A stretch of 35,129 nt of DNA from a virus. Position numbers and translations under genes: made by a program. Where the stretch lies: positions 1-35,129 of IMG/VR virus record IMGVR_UViG_3300046471_000052. One strand, written 5' to 3'. This document shows, one piece after another, positions 6,348 through 13,640 of this stretch (its first letter is position 1; every line of letters starts with the position of its first letter). The notes under the pieces are model-generated. The model made no database searches and was not told the origin of the DNA. It saw only the letters and a program-made list of their open reading frames with translations.

Positions 6348-7000
6348 GACGCCACCGCCTCTGCGGCGATCGCTGCGCACTTGTCACACGGCAGCGGCCA
6401 CCCAGGATGCTCATCGCACTCAGGGGCACGGACGGGCATCAGTGTCGGCTTGTTCTTCTGCGCTGCCTGAGCGGCATTCATTCGAGCTCGCGCAGTCCCA
6501 CACGCTCCACACGGACTATCAGTGCCCTGGGGGTGTTTTGAACAGAATGGAGAGAGTGTCGCGTCAGCGACCTCCCCTCCTATTCCCTTCCCTTCCTCTC
6601 CTCTCCCTTCCTTCTGAGTTTGTGCGAGTTCACCCGAACTCACGCGAGTTTCGGTGAGTTCGGGTGAGTCCAGGTGAGCGCACACGGGGCACCGTGAGGA
6701 CCAGCGAGTGTCGATCCGCTGATGGTCGCCGAATCTGGGGATGGCGAGGAAGCGTCTCCCGTCCGGTAGCGCGAACCGTTCCACTCGCCCGGAGTCGATG
6801 AGCATCTGCAGCAACGTCTCACCGTCGACCGGGTCAGCCGGGAGGATCTTCAGCTTCAGCCCGAGAGCATCATCGGAGAAATGTCCACGGTCGCAGGCGT
6901 AGTTCCACATGCCGATGTAGAACAGTCGCGCCTCGAACGGGAGGGCGATCATCGCCCCATCCGTCCAGAACTCGGGCTTGATCGTTCGTATTCTTGGCAT
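6344..7000 (-). CDS. Replication-initiator-like protein with N-terminal winged helix
   Basis: 218 residues. The N-terminus (MPRIRTIKPEFWTD, then ALPFEARLFYIGMWNYACDRG) matches the start of many actinophage and prophage proteins annotated as replication initiators or DnaD/O-like helix-turn-helix proteins. Residues 1-100 would bind DNA. The linker (LAQTQKEGRGEEGKGIGGEV) is disordered, and the C-terminal third holds two Cys/His clusters (CSKHPQG...CGACG, CDEHPGWPLPCDKC). No helicase-loader ATPase motif is seen, and no helicase or primase gene accompanies it. Its start shares a base with the upstream stop (TGATG). The role is from family resemblance, so moderately sure. Confidence 0.65.
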   Translation of the reverse strand: MPRIRTIKPEFWTDGAMIALPFEARLFYIGMWNYACDRGHFSDDALGLKLKILPADPVDGETLLQMLIDSGRVERFALPDGRRFLAIPRFGDHQRIDTRWSSRCPVCAHLDSPELTETRVSSGELAQTQKEGRGEEGKGIGGEVADATLSPFCSKHPQGTDSPCGACGTARARMNAAQAAQKNKPTLMPVRAPECDEHPGWPLPCDKCAAIAAEAVAS

Positions 7001-7401
7001 CAGTTCTTCGCCTCCGCGTACCAGTGCATGTACCTGTCCCCATAGACCGCGTGCATCATGTCCAACGCGACGACCCCGCTGATCGGCCGGCGGATGACAC
7101 CGTCAAGGCGGTGCCATTGGAACTCGTGCGGGTAGTAGACGGGCACCTCGGTAGGGTTTGTCCACTTCTCCGCTTTCCACCCGTATGCGAGGGCGATGAC
7201 GATCATGGATGCCTCGAACTCGGTGTTGCAGGGTTGGCATGCGGTGACGCCGTCAGCAGCGCCGGGACGGATCTTCGACCCGCCCATTCCGACCGCTCTG
7301 CGGTGTTGGAATGTGAGCGCGTCGAGGGCGTGGCAGGCCACGCACCGCTTCCCGTCGCGTTCGTAGACGGAAGCCCTCACAAGGGCCGTGGGCGCGCTCA
7401 T
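7000..7401 (-). CDS. HNH-like nuclease, 133 residues
   Basis: Starting at the ATG at 7401 (ATGA overlap with the upstream stop), the protein has the actinophage HNH layout: VYERDGKRCVACHAL (CxxC), then TFQHRRAVGMGGS, then ACQPCNTEFEA. The second His of the usual HHR pair is replaced (QHRR), so activity may be weakened or the site may use a different residue. The C-terminal 60 residues are unrelated to the HNH core. It neighbours the replication-initiator-like gene; a role in replication or recombination is inferred. Confidence 0.7.
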   Translation of the reverse strand: MSAPTALVRASVYERDGKRCVACHALDALTFQHRRAVGMGGSKIRPGAADGVTACQPCNTEFEASMIVIALAYGWKAEKWTNPTEVPVYYPHEFQWHRLDGVIRRPISGVVALDMMHAVYGDRYMHWYAEAKN

Positions 7402-7580
7402 GCGTGGAACCTGCAGTAGTCGGTTCGTCCCCCAGCAGACAGTGACGGGATAGTCCTCCACCCGTTGACCCTGTGGACACGGATACGCAGGGAAGCGGTC
7501 GTTTCGCCCTCGTTCGCGGGGATCGTTTCCGTGCACCCGGGGCGGTCACAGGACAGCGCGTACACCATCGTGGCGGTCAT
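7398..7580 (-). CDS. Small Cys/His protein, 60 residues
   Basis: The ATG at 7580 overlaps the methyltransferase stop (ATGA). CDRPGC near the N-terminus and YCRFHA at the C-terminus form a probable Cys3His zinc site holding together a beta-rich middle (TTASLRIRVHRVNGWRTI). This arrangement is common in small actinophage proteins of unknown role. Confidence 0.65.
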   Translation of the reverse strand: MTATMVYALSCDRPGCTETIPANEGETTASLRIRVHRVNGWRTIPSLSAGGRTDYCRFHA

Positions 7581-8266
7581 GAGGACGCCTCCAAAGTGGA
7601 GAAGTCGAACGCCTGCTGTGAGAGTCGCCGGACGATGAGGTCGCAGTACTTCTCTTCGAGCTCGACCCCGATCGCCTTCCGCCCGAGGTTGCGAGCTGCG
7701 ATCAGAGTCGAACCGGAGCCCGCGAACGGGTCGGCGATGACACCGGGCGGGCACTTGGCTATTAGCGCCTCCATGAGCGCTACAGGCTTAGGAGTGGGGT
7801 GATCTGGGCGGCGCGCGTCCGACGACATAAGAGTTTGAGCGCGAATCACGTTCGTCTCACGCTTGCCGGTGAAACCTGACCCGAGGACGTAGATCTCCTC
7901 CTCGCCATTCCCCCACGGCATCGCGAGGTCTCCCATGCCAGGCCCGCCTTGCTTGTCCCAGACGAGACGGTGCCGTGTGGCTGCAGGCCGAGCGACATTC
8001 CAGCGCCCGAAGACCAGAGCGGGTCGGTCTCCCCACAGTTGGATCACGTCGTCGCGTACTTCGGTTGTCGAGTCGCCCGCAACAGAAACACGTCCGGTGG
8101 TCCGCCTCGGCTCGCCCTTCCGACCACCGAACCCGGTGTAGTCCATCCCGTACGGAGGGTCTGTCACCAGCACATCGGCGAGAGTCCATCCGCGGATCGC
8201 CCTGCAGTCGCCGTGGTGCAGCTGCACGAGCTCGTCTTCGTAGTAGAGGCTCACGACGTCATCCAT
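7577..8266 (-). CDS. DNA methyltransferase, beta class (N6-adenine or N4-cytosine)
   Basis: A 229-residue amino-methyltransferase. The catalytic DPPY is at residues 36-39, HPTPKP at 156-161, and the AdoMet-binding DPFAGSGST at 179-187 near the C-terminus. Catalytic motif before the AdoMet motif defines the beta class. It transfers a methyl group from AdoMet to the exocyclic amino group of adenine or cytosine in a specific DNA site. There is no adjacent restriction enzyme, so protection of phage DNA against host restriction is the likely purpose. The start overlaps the DUF4406 gene by 16 bases. Confidence 0.9.
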   Translation of the reverse strand: MDDVVSLYYEDELVQLHHGDCRAIRGWTLADVLVTDPPYGMDYTGFGGRKGEPRRTTGRVSVAGDSTTEVRDDVIQLWGDRPALVFGRWNVARPAATRHRLVWDKQGGPGMGDLAMPWGNGEEEIYVLGSGFTGKRETNVIRAQTLMSSDARRPDHPTPKPVALMEALIAKCPPGVIADPFAGSGSTLIAARNLGRKAIGVELEEKYCDLIVRRLSQQAFDFSTLEASS

Positions 8267-8571
8267 TCGTAGGATTCACGGACGTCCAGCCCGAGCTCTA
8301 GCCCGATCCGTCGCTCGAGGCGTGCGCCACGGCTGTACTCCCACCCGGCGAGCAGGGCGATCGCGTCGGAACTGATAACCATTCGGATCGCGTGACGCAT
8401 GTACCAGTCCCACGGCTGCGGGATGCCTGGCGTCGGGTTCAGCGCTTCCACGCCGGTGGGGTTGAGGACGCTGTGTCCGAACGACACCAGGATTTCCTCG
8501 GTTGCGTTGAACTCCGGGTAGTTGTACTCGGGGATTCCGGTCATCGGCCCTGCGATGTATAAGACGGTCAC
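8251..8571 (-). CDS. DUF4406 protein (nucleoside deoxyribosyltransferase-like)
   Basis: A 106-residue protein. The N-terminus MTVLYIAGPMTG is the nucleotide-binding loop typical of DUF4406 and of nucleoside 2-deoxyribosyltransferases. PWDWYMRHAIRMVISSDAIA and LLAGWEYSRGARLERRIGLE give the usual D...D and S-x-GAxxE active-site region. Family members are thought to act on nucleosides or nucleotides, but the substrate is unknown. GTG start at 8571 overlapping the upstream stop. In this position between two DNA methyltransferases it may serve nucleotide salvage or base modification, which is inference. Confidence 0.85.
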   Translation of the reverse strand: MTVLYIAGPMTGIPEYNYPEFNATEEILVSFGHSVLNPTGVEALNPTPGIPQPWDWYMRHAIRMVISSDAIALLAGWEYSRGARLERRIGLELGLDVRESYEWMTS

Positions 8572-8759
8572 GTCGCTTCCTCCGGGTCGGGCGTGAACGT
8601 CTGGTGGCTCAGCGCAGAGAGGGCATGCTTAATCAAGGCCCCGTCTGTGACGACGTGTAGGCGCTCCTTTAGTTCGTCGAACTCGGCCCGCTGCTCAGCG
8701 GTCAAGCTCGCTGACACGATCCGCTTCTTGAACGGCTCCTTCTCGTCGAACGCGCTCAC
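8568..8759 (-). CDS. Small protein, possible ribbon-helix-helix regulator, 63 residues
   Basis: Residues 10-50 (KKRIVSASLTAEQRAEFDEL, then KERLHVVTDGALIKHALSAL) have one strand followed by two helices, the order of a ribbon-helix-helix DNA-binding fold. The start is by ATGA-type overlap with the upstream gene. The assignment is structural pattern only. Confidence 0.5.
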   Translation of the reverse strand: MSAFDEKEPFKKRIVSASLTAEQRAEFDELKERLHVVTDGALIKHALSALSHQTFTPDPEEAT

Positions 8760-8866
8760 TTTTCTCCCTCGGGTTCGAAGTCGAGGGAGGCGAGGATCTC
8801 CGGTGCGTGGATGCCGAATCGGGCGATCTCGTATCGTTCAGCCGGAGACGGCTCCCGAGCGATCAT
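8756..8866 (-). CDS. Microprotein, 36 residues
   Basis: The ATG at 8866 overlaps the cytosine methyltransferase stop (ATGA), and its own stop overlaps the next start (TGATG or ATGA type). It is helical and charged (SPAERYEIARFGIHAPEILA, SLDFEPEGEK). No family. It fills the otherwise unexplained 100-base space between two genes. Confidence 0.5.
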   Translation of the reverse strand: MIAREPSPAERYEIARFGIHAPEILASLDFEPEGEK

Positions 8867-9597
8867 GAAGACACCGCCAGAGACGCGAGAAGCTGACGGC
8901 CGATCCACTCGGTGTAGACAGGCGGGATCGCCTCGCGTAGTCCGTCCCGCGAGGCCCATCCCATGCGCATGATCCCTCGCGCCCGCGGGGTGCCAGAGAA
9001 GTTCCCGACGATGTGCATGTACTCGCCCATGACGGGCGGACGGCCCATCTTGGTCGTGCGCACGACATGTTCCGGGTGGGCTGGTGCGACCACGGGGAAG
9101 CTCGTCTCGAATTCGCGGTGCCGGTATGTTTCGATACCGAACATCGCACCGCACAGCACCATGGGATCGATCAACGGCTCGGGATCGTTCTCGGGATCAT
9201 CCGACACGACGTTCTCAATCACGTAGGGCAGCCCCGTCTCCTGCAACAGCTTCCGGGTGGAGCGAATCAGCCGGGGATGGTCGTTCCCCTGGATGCGCTG
9301 CGCTCTCGTCTTTGCCTGGCACGGTGGGGATGCGTGGATCGCGTCGAAGTCAGCCAGACCCAGAGTCCGCGGGCTCGGGTTTGCCGTGTAGGGAACGTGA
9401 GCATTCCACCGGAAGGTCAATTCCGCTCCGGTTAGCAGCCATTCGAGAACGTCTAGCGCGTCTGCCTGCTTGAAGGGAAACGGGTAGCGCGGCTGGTGGA
9501 ACAGGTCAACGCCGACGACTTCATAGCCGGCGTCTTGATAGCCCCGGGATGCGCCACCCTGGCAGCAGAACAGGTCGAGCACTTTTGGGGCGGTCAT
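8863..9597 (-). CDS. C5-cytosine DNA methyltransferase
   Basis: 244 residues. Motif I VLDLFCCQGGASRGY (6-20), motif IV SPPCQ with the catalytic Cys93, and motif VI YVIENV (125-130) are clear. It methylates carbon 5 of cytosine in a defined DNA sequence, using AdoMet. It is short for the family (usually above 300) and I cannot see a QRR motif VIII, so the target-recognition region is reduced. The start at 9597 overlaps the WhiB stop (ATGA); the longer frame into WhiB is a shadow. Expected role: masking phage DNA from host restriction. Confidence 0.85.
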   Translation of the reverse strand: MTAPKVLDLFCCQGGASRGYQDAGYEVVGVDLFHQPRYPFPFKQADALDVLEWLLTGAELTFRWNAHVPYTANPSPRTLGLADFDAIHASPPCQAKTRAQRIQGNDHPRLIRSTRKLLQETGLPYVIENVVSDDPENDPEPLIDPMVLCGAMFGIETYRHREFETSFPVVAPAHPEHVVRTTKMGRPPVMGEYMHIVGNFSGTPRARGIMRMGWASRDGLREAIPPVYTEWIGRQLLASLAVSS

Positions 9598-9884
9598 GAC
9601 GCTCTCCGCATGTTGGCTCGCTGGAACGGTGTGGTCGCGCCCCAAATACCCTCGGTTTGGTTGGTGCGCATCGCGTACTCCAAACACGCAGCACGGGCTG
9701 GGCACGCACGGCAGATCGCTTTCGCTTCGTTGTTCTGCGTCCCCTTGCCCTCCGGAAACCAGAAGTCCCCACCGATCTGGGCACAGGACGCGGACTTCAC
9801 CCATGACTCGGGTTTGATGATGGATTCGAGGAACGATGTGGGTCCGTTGGTGGCGGTCTGCGCCAGTGCAGTGTCGTAGGTCAT
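9594..9884 (-). CDS. whiB: WhiB-family iron-sulfur transcription regulator
   Basis: A 96-residue WhiB-like protein. The four iron-sulfur Cys are at 34, 58, 61 and 67 (SASCAQ, AICRACPARAACLEY), followed by the family's turn GIWGAT (79-84) and a basic tail (PFQRANMRRAS). WhiB proteins are specific to actinobacteria and their phages. They bind a 4Fe-4S cluster and the primary sigma factor; the mycobacteriophage TM4 homologue blocks host WhiB2 function and excludes superinfection. This one may redirect host transcription or affect division; that is inferred. Confidence 0.93.
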   Translation of the reverse strand: MTYDTALAQTATNGPTSFLESIIKPESWVKSASCAQIGGDFWFPEGKGTQNNEAKAICRACPARAACLEYAMRTNQTEGIWGATTPFQRANMRRAS

Positions 9885-10258
9885 CGGAACAACGCCCCCA
9901 TGTCGCCGTTCGTGCGGCCCGTGCGGAGGGCGTGGATCAGGAGTTCGTCGGGTGCGTCATCGACGTGATTGCGGTTGCAGGGCTCGGTGATGCGGACGGT
10001 GAGGTCGACCCCGTACCGGTCCAGGAGGTGTTTGAGGACGTTCTCGAGCTCGGGGAACTTCGGGCGGTTATAGGAGTAGCCGGATTGTGAGGAGTCGCGG
10101 GCGAGGGGTTCCAGTGCCCGGATGCATCCGGCGAGAGCGTCAGCGGCGGGGATGCGTTCGACTCGCGCGACGGGACGGTTCTCGAACTCAGTGAGTCTTG
10201 CTTGCACTCGGGTGAGTTCGTCGAGGATCTGCGCTTTGGTGCGCCTGTCATCGGTCAT
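9881..10258 (-). CDS. Hypothetical protein with N-terminal coiled coil, 125 residues
   Basis: Residues 1-30 (TKAQILDELTRVQARLTEFE) form a coiled coil. The middle is helical, and residues 70-100 contain YGVDLTVRITEPCNRNHVDD. ATGA overlap leads directly into whiB, so the two are probably translated together. No family recognised. Confidence 0.6.
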   Translation of the reverse strand: MTDDRRTKAQILDELTRVQARLTEFENRPVARVERIPAADALAGCIRALEPLARDSSQSGYSYNRPKFPELENVLKHLLDRYGVDLTVRITEPCNRNHVDDAPDELLIHALRTGRTNGDMGALFR

Positions 10259-10283
10259 GACTTGTCCTTAGGTTTCGGGTGCG

Positions 10284-10490
10284 TCAGTCGACGCATTTGC
10301 AGGGGCGGACGAGGAAACAGTCCGGGCAGATCACTTCGTCGGGGCCGATGGTGAACCGGTCGTGTGCGGGGGCGCATTCGTTGTGGACGAGTTCGTCGCC
10401 CTCATACCGGATCAGGTCGCCGGGATGGATTCGGGAGTCGCACCCGGCAGCGCAGACACCGTCGTACAAGGCACGGAACGGGCCGGTCAT
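10284..10490 (-). CDS. Zinc-binding small protein, 68 residues
   Basis: Contains GVCAAGCDSRIHPGDLIRYE and HNECAPAH, then ICPDCFLVRPCKCVD. The first part (CxxxC...I..GD.I......H..C) resembles a small PARP-type/zinc-ribbon domain seen in many actinophage proteins. The C-terminal CPDC...CKC could hold a second zinc. Function unknown. Confidence 0.65.
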   Translation of the reverse strand: MTGPFRALYDGVCAAGCDSRIHPGDLIRYEGDELVHNECAPAHDRFTIGPDEVICPDCFLVRPCKCVD

Positions 10491-11080
10491 GGTGTGTCCT
10501 GAGGGATCGGGGCGGCTTCCCAGTGGTCGACGTTGGATGCACCGAGGAGGGCACGTTTCTCAGTGAGCGCTTCCTTCACCGATCCGATCCCGGCGATCCC
10601 TTTTGCCTTCGCCCAGTTCTCGATCTGGTCGAGGGTGGCGGGGTCGGTGCATTCGGCGATGCCCGTGAGCGCGGTCGCGACGTTGTCGGCGGCGATCGGG
10701 AGCGGTTGCACGGTGAACGGTGTGCGTCGTCCCCTGGTGACGGTGAGTGGGACGGTGAGTGGTTCGGTGATGTGCGACAACGCTCGAATGCGGATTCCCC
10801 CCACAGCGTCTTTGCCGAACGTGATGGTGGGGTCGCCGTAAAGGGTGGCTTTGCGGCCGACGTACGCCGATGCTTCGGCACCCCACGCTGCGATGAGCAC
10901 CCGTCGCATGGACTTGCCCGGCTTGTACGGGCGACCGGGATACTCGGCGTTGTGCAGTTCGACGGGCTGGTCGGGTGGGCCTGCCTTGACTTCCACGATC
11001 GTCACGGTGAGCGGGGAGGATGCGACGTCGTCGTAGTTGAGTTGGTCCGACTTCGGTTCAACGGTTTTCTTGATGTCCAT
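10487..11080 (-). CDS. Hypothetical protein, probable recombination partner of the exonuclease, 197 residues
   Basis: Begins one base after the stop of the RecE-type exonuclease. Residues 20-110 are beta-rich with LTVTIVEVKAGPPDQPVELH, PYKPGKSMRRVLIAAWG and ATLYGDPTITFG, compatible with an OB-like DNA-binding fold. Residues 135-185 are helical (ADNVATALTGIAECTDPATL). In many phages the gene following such an exonuclease encodes a single-strand annealing or binding protein. I do not see a RecT or ERF signature, so this role is inferred from position only. Confidence 0.6.
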   Translation of the reverse strand: MDIKKTVEPKSDQLNYDDVASSPLTVTIVEVKAGPPDQPVELHNAEYPGRPYKPGKSMRRVLIAAWGAEASAYVGRKATLYGDPTITFGKDAVGGIRIRALSHITEPLTVPLTVTRGRRTPFTVQPLPIAADNVATALTGIAECTDPATLDQIENWAKAKGIAGIGSVKEALTEKRALLGASNVDHWEAAPIPQDTP

Positions 11081-11081
11081 G

Positions 11082-11945
11082 TCACACCGTGATTTCGGAG
11101 CTCAGTGCGTGGCGCTCGTCGAATTGCATAGCCGCCCACACGGGGGGCTCAAGCGTTTGCACGTCGTCGGGGTAGCCGGGCCACGTCCCGGACGCTTCAC
11201 AGGCGGCGTACGTGCTCCTGGCGACCTTCCCGAGGGTGCGGCCCATCTCCTCGTACAGAGCCCCGAGACGGTGCACGGCGACGAGGTACGGTGCGGTTGT
11301 TTCGACGACGACGAAGACGAACTGGATCTCTCCGAACGGGCGGTACACGTCCCGGTACCATTCCTGCTGAACGTGGTAGCCGTAGTCGATGACGGAGCGG
11401 GTGAACGAGTCACCGTCCGCGGACTTCGAGGACGTCTTCAAGTCGATCCCGAACACACCCTGCGGGGTTTCGTCAGTGAGCGCATCGAATCTCGCCCGGA
11501 CAGGCACGTCGTCAACCACGTTGAACACCGACACCTCACGGCTCCCCGCAAGGTCGAACAGTGCGCGGGCGGTCGGGTGTGCCAGGACCGCATCCGCCAT
11601 GCCGTAGATCGGGCGCAGCTCGGACGCTTTCATGGGAATGTTGCCCTCGAACCGAATCGCGTCAGCCCAGTCCTTCGCCGCCTTCGTCGAAGCCGCACCG
11701 TTCGACGCGAGCACATCATCCGGGTATGCGACAGCCCGCGGTCCGACGCCGAGCGCCAGCGAGTGAACCGCTTTGCCCACGTCGAACGCTGGCGTGGTGA
11801 ACTCTCTCCCCTCCCGGTACTTGAACTTCGCCGGCGACCCGTCGTACTCAGGGAGCAGAAGACGCGCTCCGGTGCTCGAGAGTTCAGGGCGGGAGTGGTA
11901 GTCGAGGTCACTCATGCCGTGGACGATTGCTTCGTGCTTGCCCAT
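11082..11945 (-). CDS. RecE/DUF3799-type PD-(D/E)XK exonuclease
   Basis: A 287-residue putative exodeoxyribonuclease of the DUF3799 (PDDEXK-like) group. MSDLDYHSRPELSSTGARLL is the usual N-terminus; FDVGKAVHSLAL gives the GxxxH motif (Gly57, His61); FGIDLKTSS gives the catalytic Asp168-x-Lys170; YHVQQEWYRD is the conserved Q..Y helix. Such enzymes resect double-stranded DNA ends 5' to 3' to start phage recombination. The gene follows a TAATG overlap and precedes the 197-residue partner by one base. This is the clearest DNA-metabolism enzyme of the early operon. Confidence 0.85.
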   Translation of the reverse strand: MGKHEAIVHGMSDLDYHSRPELSSTGARLLLPEYDGSPAKFKYREGREFTTPAFDVGKAVHSLALGVGPRAVAYPDDVLASNGAASTKAAKDWADAIRFEGNIPMKASELRPIYGMADAVLAHPTARALFDLAGSREVSVFNVVDDVPVRARFDALTDETPQGVFGIDLKTSSKSADGDSFTRSVIDYGYHVQQEWYRDVYRPFGEIQFVFVVVETTAPYLVAVHRLGALYEEMGRTLGKVARSTYAACEASGTWPGYPDDVQTLEPPVWAAMQFDERHALSSEITV

Positions 11946-12283
11946 TACTCGGCTCTCCCTCGGATCGGGTCACGCTTTTCGTGCGCGAGCCAGTCGGTCA
12001 ACTGGGCGTGGAGTTTCACCACGGCGGGTTCGGTGAGGACGACGGTGGAGGTGACCATCTCCCCCTGTTCCCTGACGTCGAGGCGGATGAAGCGAGCGAC
12101 AGAGTCGTTCAGTTCGTCGGAGTCAATTCCGGGCACGCACCACTCGGGAATGCTGGCGATGCCGAGAGCGGCGGCGGGGTGATCGATGTGTGGGAAGACG
12201 TGTGATCGCTGGTACTGCAGAACGGTCCCGTCGATACCGGACTCGTCTTCACCGATCTCGGCCCAGGATGCGTAGATGCTCAC
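11945..12283 (-). CDS. Hypothetical protein, 112 residues
   Basis: Ends in TAATG overlap with the exonuclease. Middle region YQRSHVFPHIDHPAAALGIA contains three His; the second half is beta-rich (VARFIRLDVREQGEMVTSTV) with a C-terminal helix. This layout is found in small actinobacterial proteins that I cannot name with confidence. Confidence 0.6.
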   Translation of the reverse strand: MSIYASWAEIGEDESGIDGTVLQYQRSHVFPHIDHPAAALGIASIPEWCVPGIDSDELNDSVARFIRLDVREQGEMVTSTVVLTEPAVVKLHAQLTDWLAHEKRDPIRGRAE

Positions 12284-12492
12284 GATGCACTGCCCTTTCC
12301 TCGGAGTGCGTCACGCATGAACGCGACCTGACGATCCACGAACCCATCCGGAAGGGTGTCGGCTTCCTCAGCGGCGAACAGGGCGGCTTCGGCTTGGTCC
12401 CGTTCAGCGATCCGCTGTGTGAGGCGGGACTCTGCGACGAGTACGGCGGTGCGTGCTGCGGCGAGGTTCTCCCGCGCTCTGTCGACGCTCAT
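12280..12492 (-). CDS. Coiled-coil protein, 70 residues
   Basis: Residues 5-45 form a continuous heptad-like helix (RARENLAAARTAVLVAESRL, TQRIAERDQAEAALFAAEEA), followed by DGFVDRQVAFMRDALRG. Overlaps at both ends (ATGA). No family. Confidence 0.6.
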   Translation of the reverse strand: MSVDRARENLAAARTAVLVAESRLTQRIAERDQAEAALFAAEEADTLPDGFVDRQVAFMRDALRGKGSAS

Positions 12493-12758
12493 TTCTGCTC
12501 CTTCGGGGTTCTGTTGCCGACCCCGTCGAGGCGGTCAAGGCGGGATAGTTCCGGACCCGACGCCCACTCCATGGGGTCTTGTTTCCGGGCGAGTCGGGTA
12601 GGTTTCCTGGACCGGTGGTTGAACGTGAACGTGAACACCACGGTCATGGCGATCCCGAAGAGGACGGCCCAGAAGAGTCCCCAGGATTGAGGGGTGTTGT
12701 AGGCGGTGATGAACGCGACGACCGCGAGGAACCCGGTGGCCCAGCGGACGGCGATCAT
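12489..12758 (-). CDS. Small membrane protein, 89 residues
   Basis: Two membrane-spanning helices (residues 5-20, WATGFLAVVAFITAY, and 27-46, GLFWAVLFGIAMTVVFTFTF) joined by a short turn, then a basic cytoplasmic tail (RSRKPTRLARKQDPM). Located in the early operon rather than the lysis region, so superinfection exclusion is one possibility; no evidence beyond topology. Confidence 0.65.
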   Translation of the reverse strand: MIAVRWATGFLAVVAFITAYNTPQSWGLFWAVLFGIAMTVVFTFTFNHRSRKPTRLARKQDPMEWASGPELSRLDRLDGVGNRTPKEQK

Positions 12759-13072
12759 GAGGTCACCTTCAGGGCGGTGTCGGCGAGTTCTTCCGGACCC
12801 GGGTACTCGGTAGTCCCGTACAGGGTGAGGAGTTCATCGAAAGCAGCCACAAGGGCATCCCGGACGCCACGGATCGCTATTTCGAGCCGTGAGATCTCGG
12901 TGTCCATCCGGTCGATGTACTCGACATCCGCCGCGATCGTGGCCAGCGCGTTCTCGTGCTCCTCGATCAGGGCACGGAGAGCCTTCGCGAGCACGAACGA
13001 CACCGGCTCCTCGGCCATCTCAGAGTTGTCCTGCAAGTCGAGGGCAGCGCGTGCTTCCTCTAGCGCGTTCAT
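12755..13072 (-). CDS. Coiled-coil protein, 105 residues
   Basis: Helical throughout, with a central coiled coil (LIEEHENALATIAADVEYID, RMDTEISRLEIAIRGVRDAL). Ends with a short polar tail overlapping the next gene by ATGA. The function is unknown. Confidence 0.6.
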   Translation of the reverse strand: MNALEEARAALDLQDNSEMAEEPVSFVLAKALRALIEEHENALATIAADVEYIDRMDTEISRLEIAIRGVRDALVAAFDELLTLYGTTEYPGPEELADTALKVTS

Positions 13073-13221
13073 GACCTGGTCTTTCTGTTCCGGTACACGT
13101 CCACGACCAGCACCACACCACCCACAGTGAGGAGGGCAACGATCGCCACCGGTCCTACCGCTGCTGTGACCGCGGTGATGGTGAACAGGGCGATGAGGGC
13201 CAGGTAGTGACGGGGACTCAC
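13069..13221 (-). CDS. Small two-helix membrane protein, 50 residues
   Basis: GTG start at 13221 overlapping the upstream stop (GTGA) and ending in ATGA overlap with the next gene. Two hydrophobic segments, YLALIALFTITAVTAAVGPV and AIVALLTVGGVVLVVDVY, end in a basic tail (RNRKTRS). It resembles a small holin-like or anti-holin-like protein by topology, but it lies among early genes, so lysis is not implied. Confidence 0.6.
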   Translation of the reverse strand: MSPRHYLALIALFTITAVTAAVGPVAIVALLTVGGVVLVVDVYRNRKTRS

Positions 13222-13640
13222 GACTCCACCGCCTTGAGCCATGCTTCGGCGTGTTCCTTGAGGATCAGTACCTTGTCGTCATCTGTCGTCGAGGCGATTC
13301 CGACCGACTGCGACCCGAGCATTGATCTGCCCTCGAATAGGACGACCACCTGCTTGCCGATGAGGTCTTCCCACTTATCCACCCCAACGGTCTCGATGAT
13401 CCGGATGATGTAGTCGAGGCCGTACGCGGTGCCACGACGGGAGTAGTCCCGCGCTTCACGGTCCTTGGGTTCGTCAAGGCAGAACCCGCCGACGCTTACT
13501 CCGCCGCCCTTCCATTCGATGCCGAGGGAAGCGGTCAGGATGCCGTGGTCCTCGTAGCCGAGCCGGGTGGACTTGATGACACCGATCTGACCGCCGTACG
13601 TCGTCCCGTTGTGCTCGATCGTGATGTTCCGGGCGTTCAT
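13218..13640 (-). CDS. Hypothetical beta-rich protein, 140 residues
   Basis: The ATG at 13640 has a GAGGTGG ribosome site; the long upstream frame is the shadow of the ParB-like gene. The N-terminal half is beta-rich (ITIEHNGTTYGGQIGVIKST, GILTASLGIEWKGGGVSVGG), then helices (LDYIIRIIETVGVDKWEDLI). This layout is common in small phage proteins annotated as hypothetical. No family is named here. Confidence 0.65.
   Translation of the reverse strand: MNARNITIEHNGTTYGGQIGVIKSTRLGYEDHGILTASLGIEWKGGGVSVGGFCLDEPKDREARDYSRRGTAYGLDYIIRIIETVGVDKWEDLIGKQVVVLFEGRSMLGSQSVGIASTTDDDKVLILKEHAEAWLKAVES

Noticed and set aside
11037-12182. 381-codon plus-strand frame opposite the exonuclease
   Set aside because: Antisense shadow of the exonuclease and its upstream neighbour, no ribosome site, Arg-rich composition without domain signs.
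12489-13221. Early-operon membrane proteins as an additional lysis cassette
   Set aside because: They have two-helix topology like holins but lie among early DNA-metabolism genes with no lysin nearby, so membrane protein is all that can be supported.
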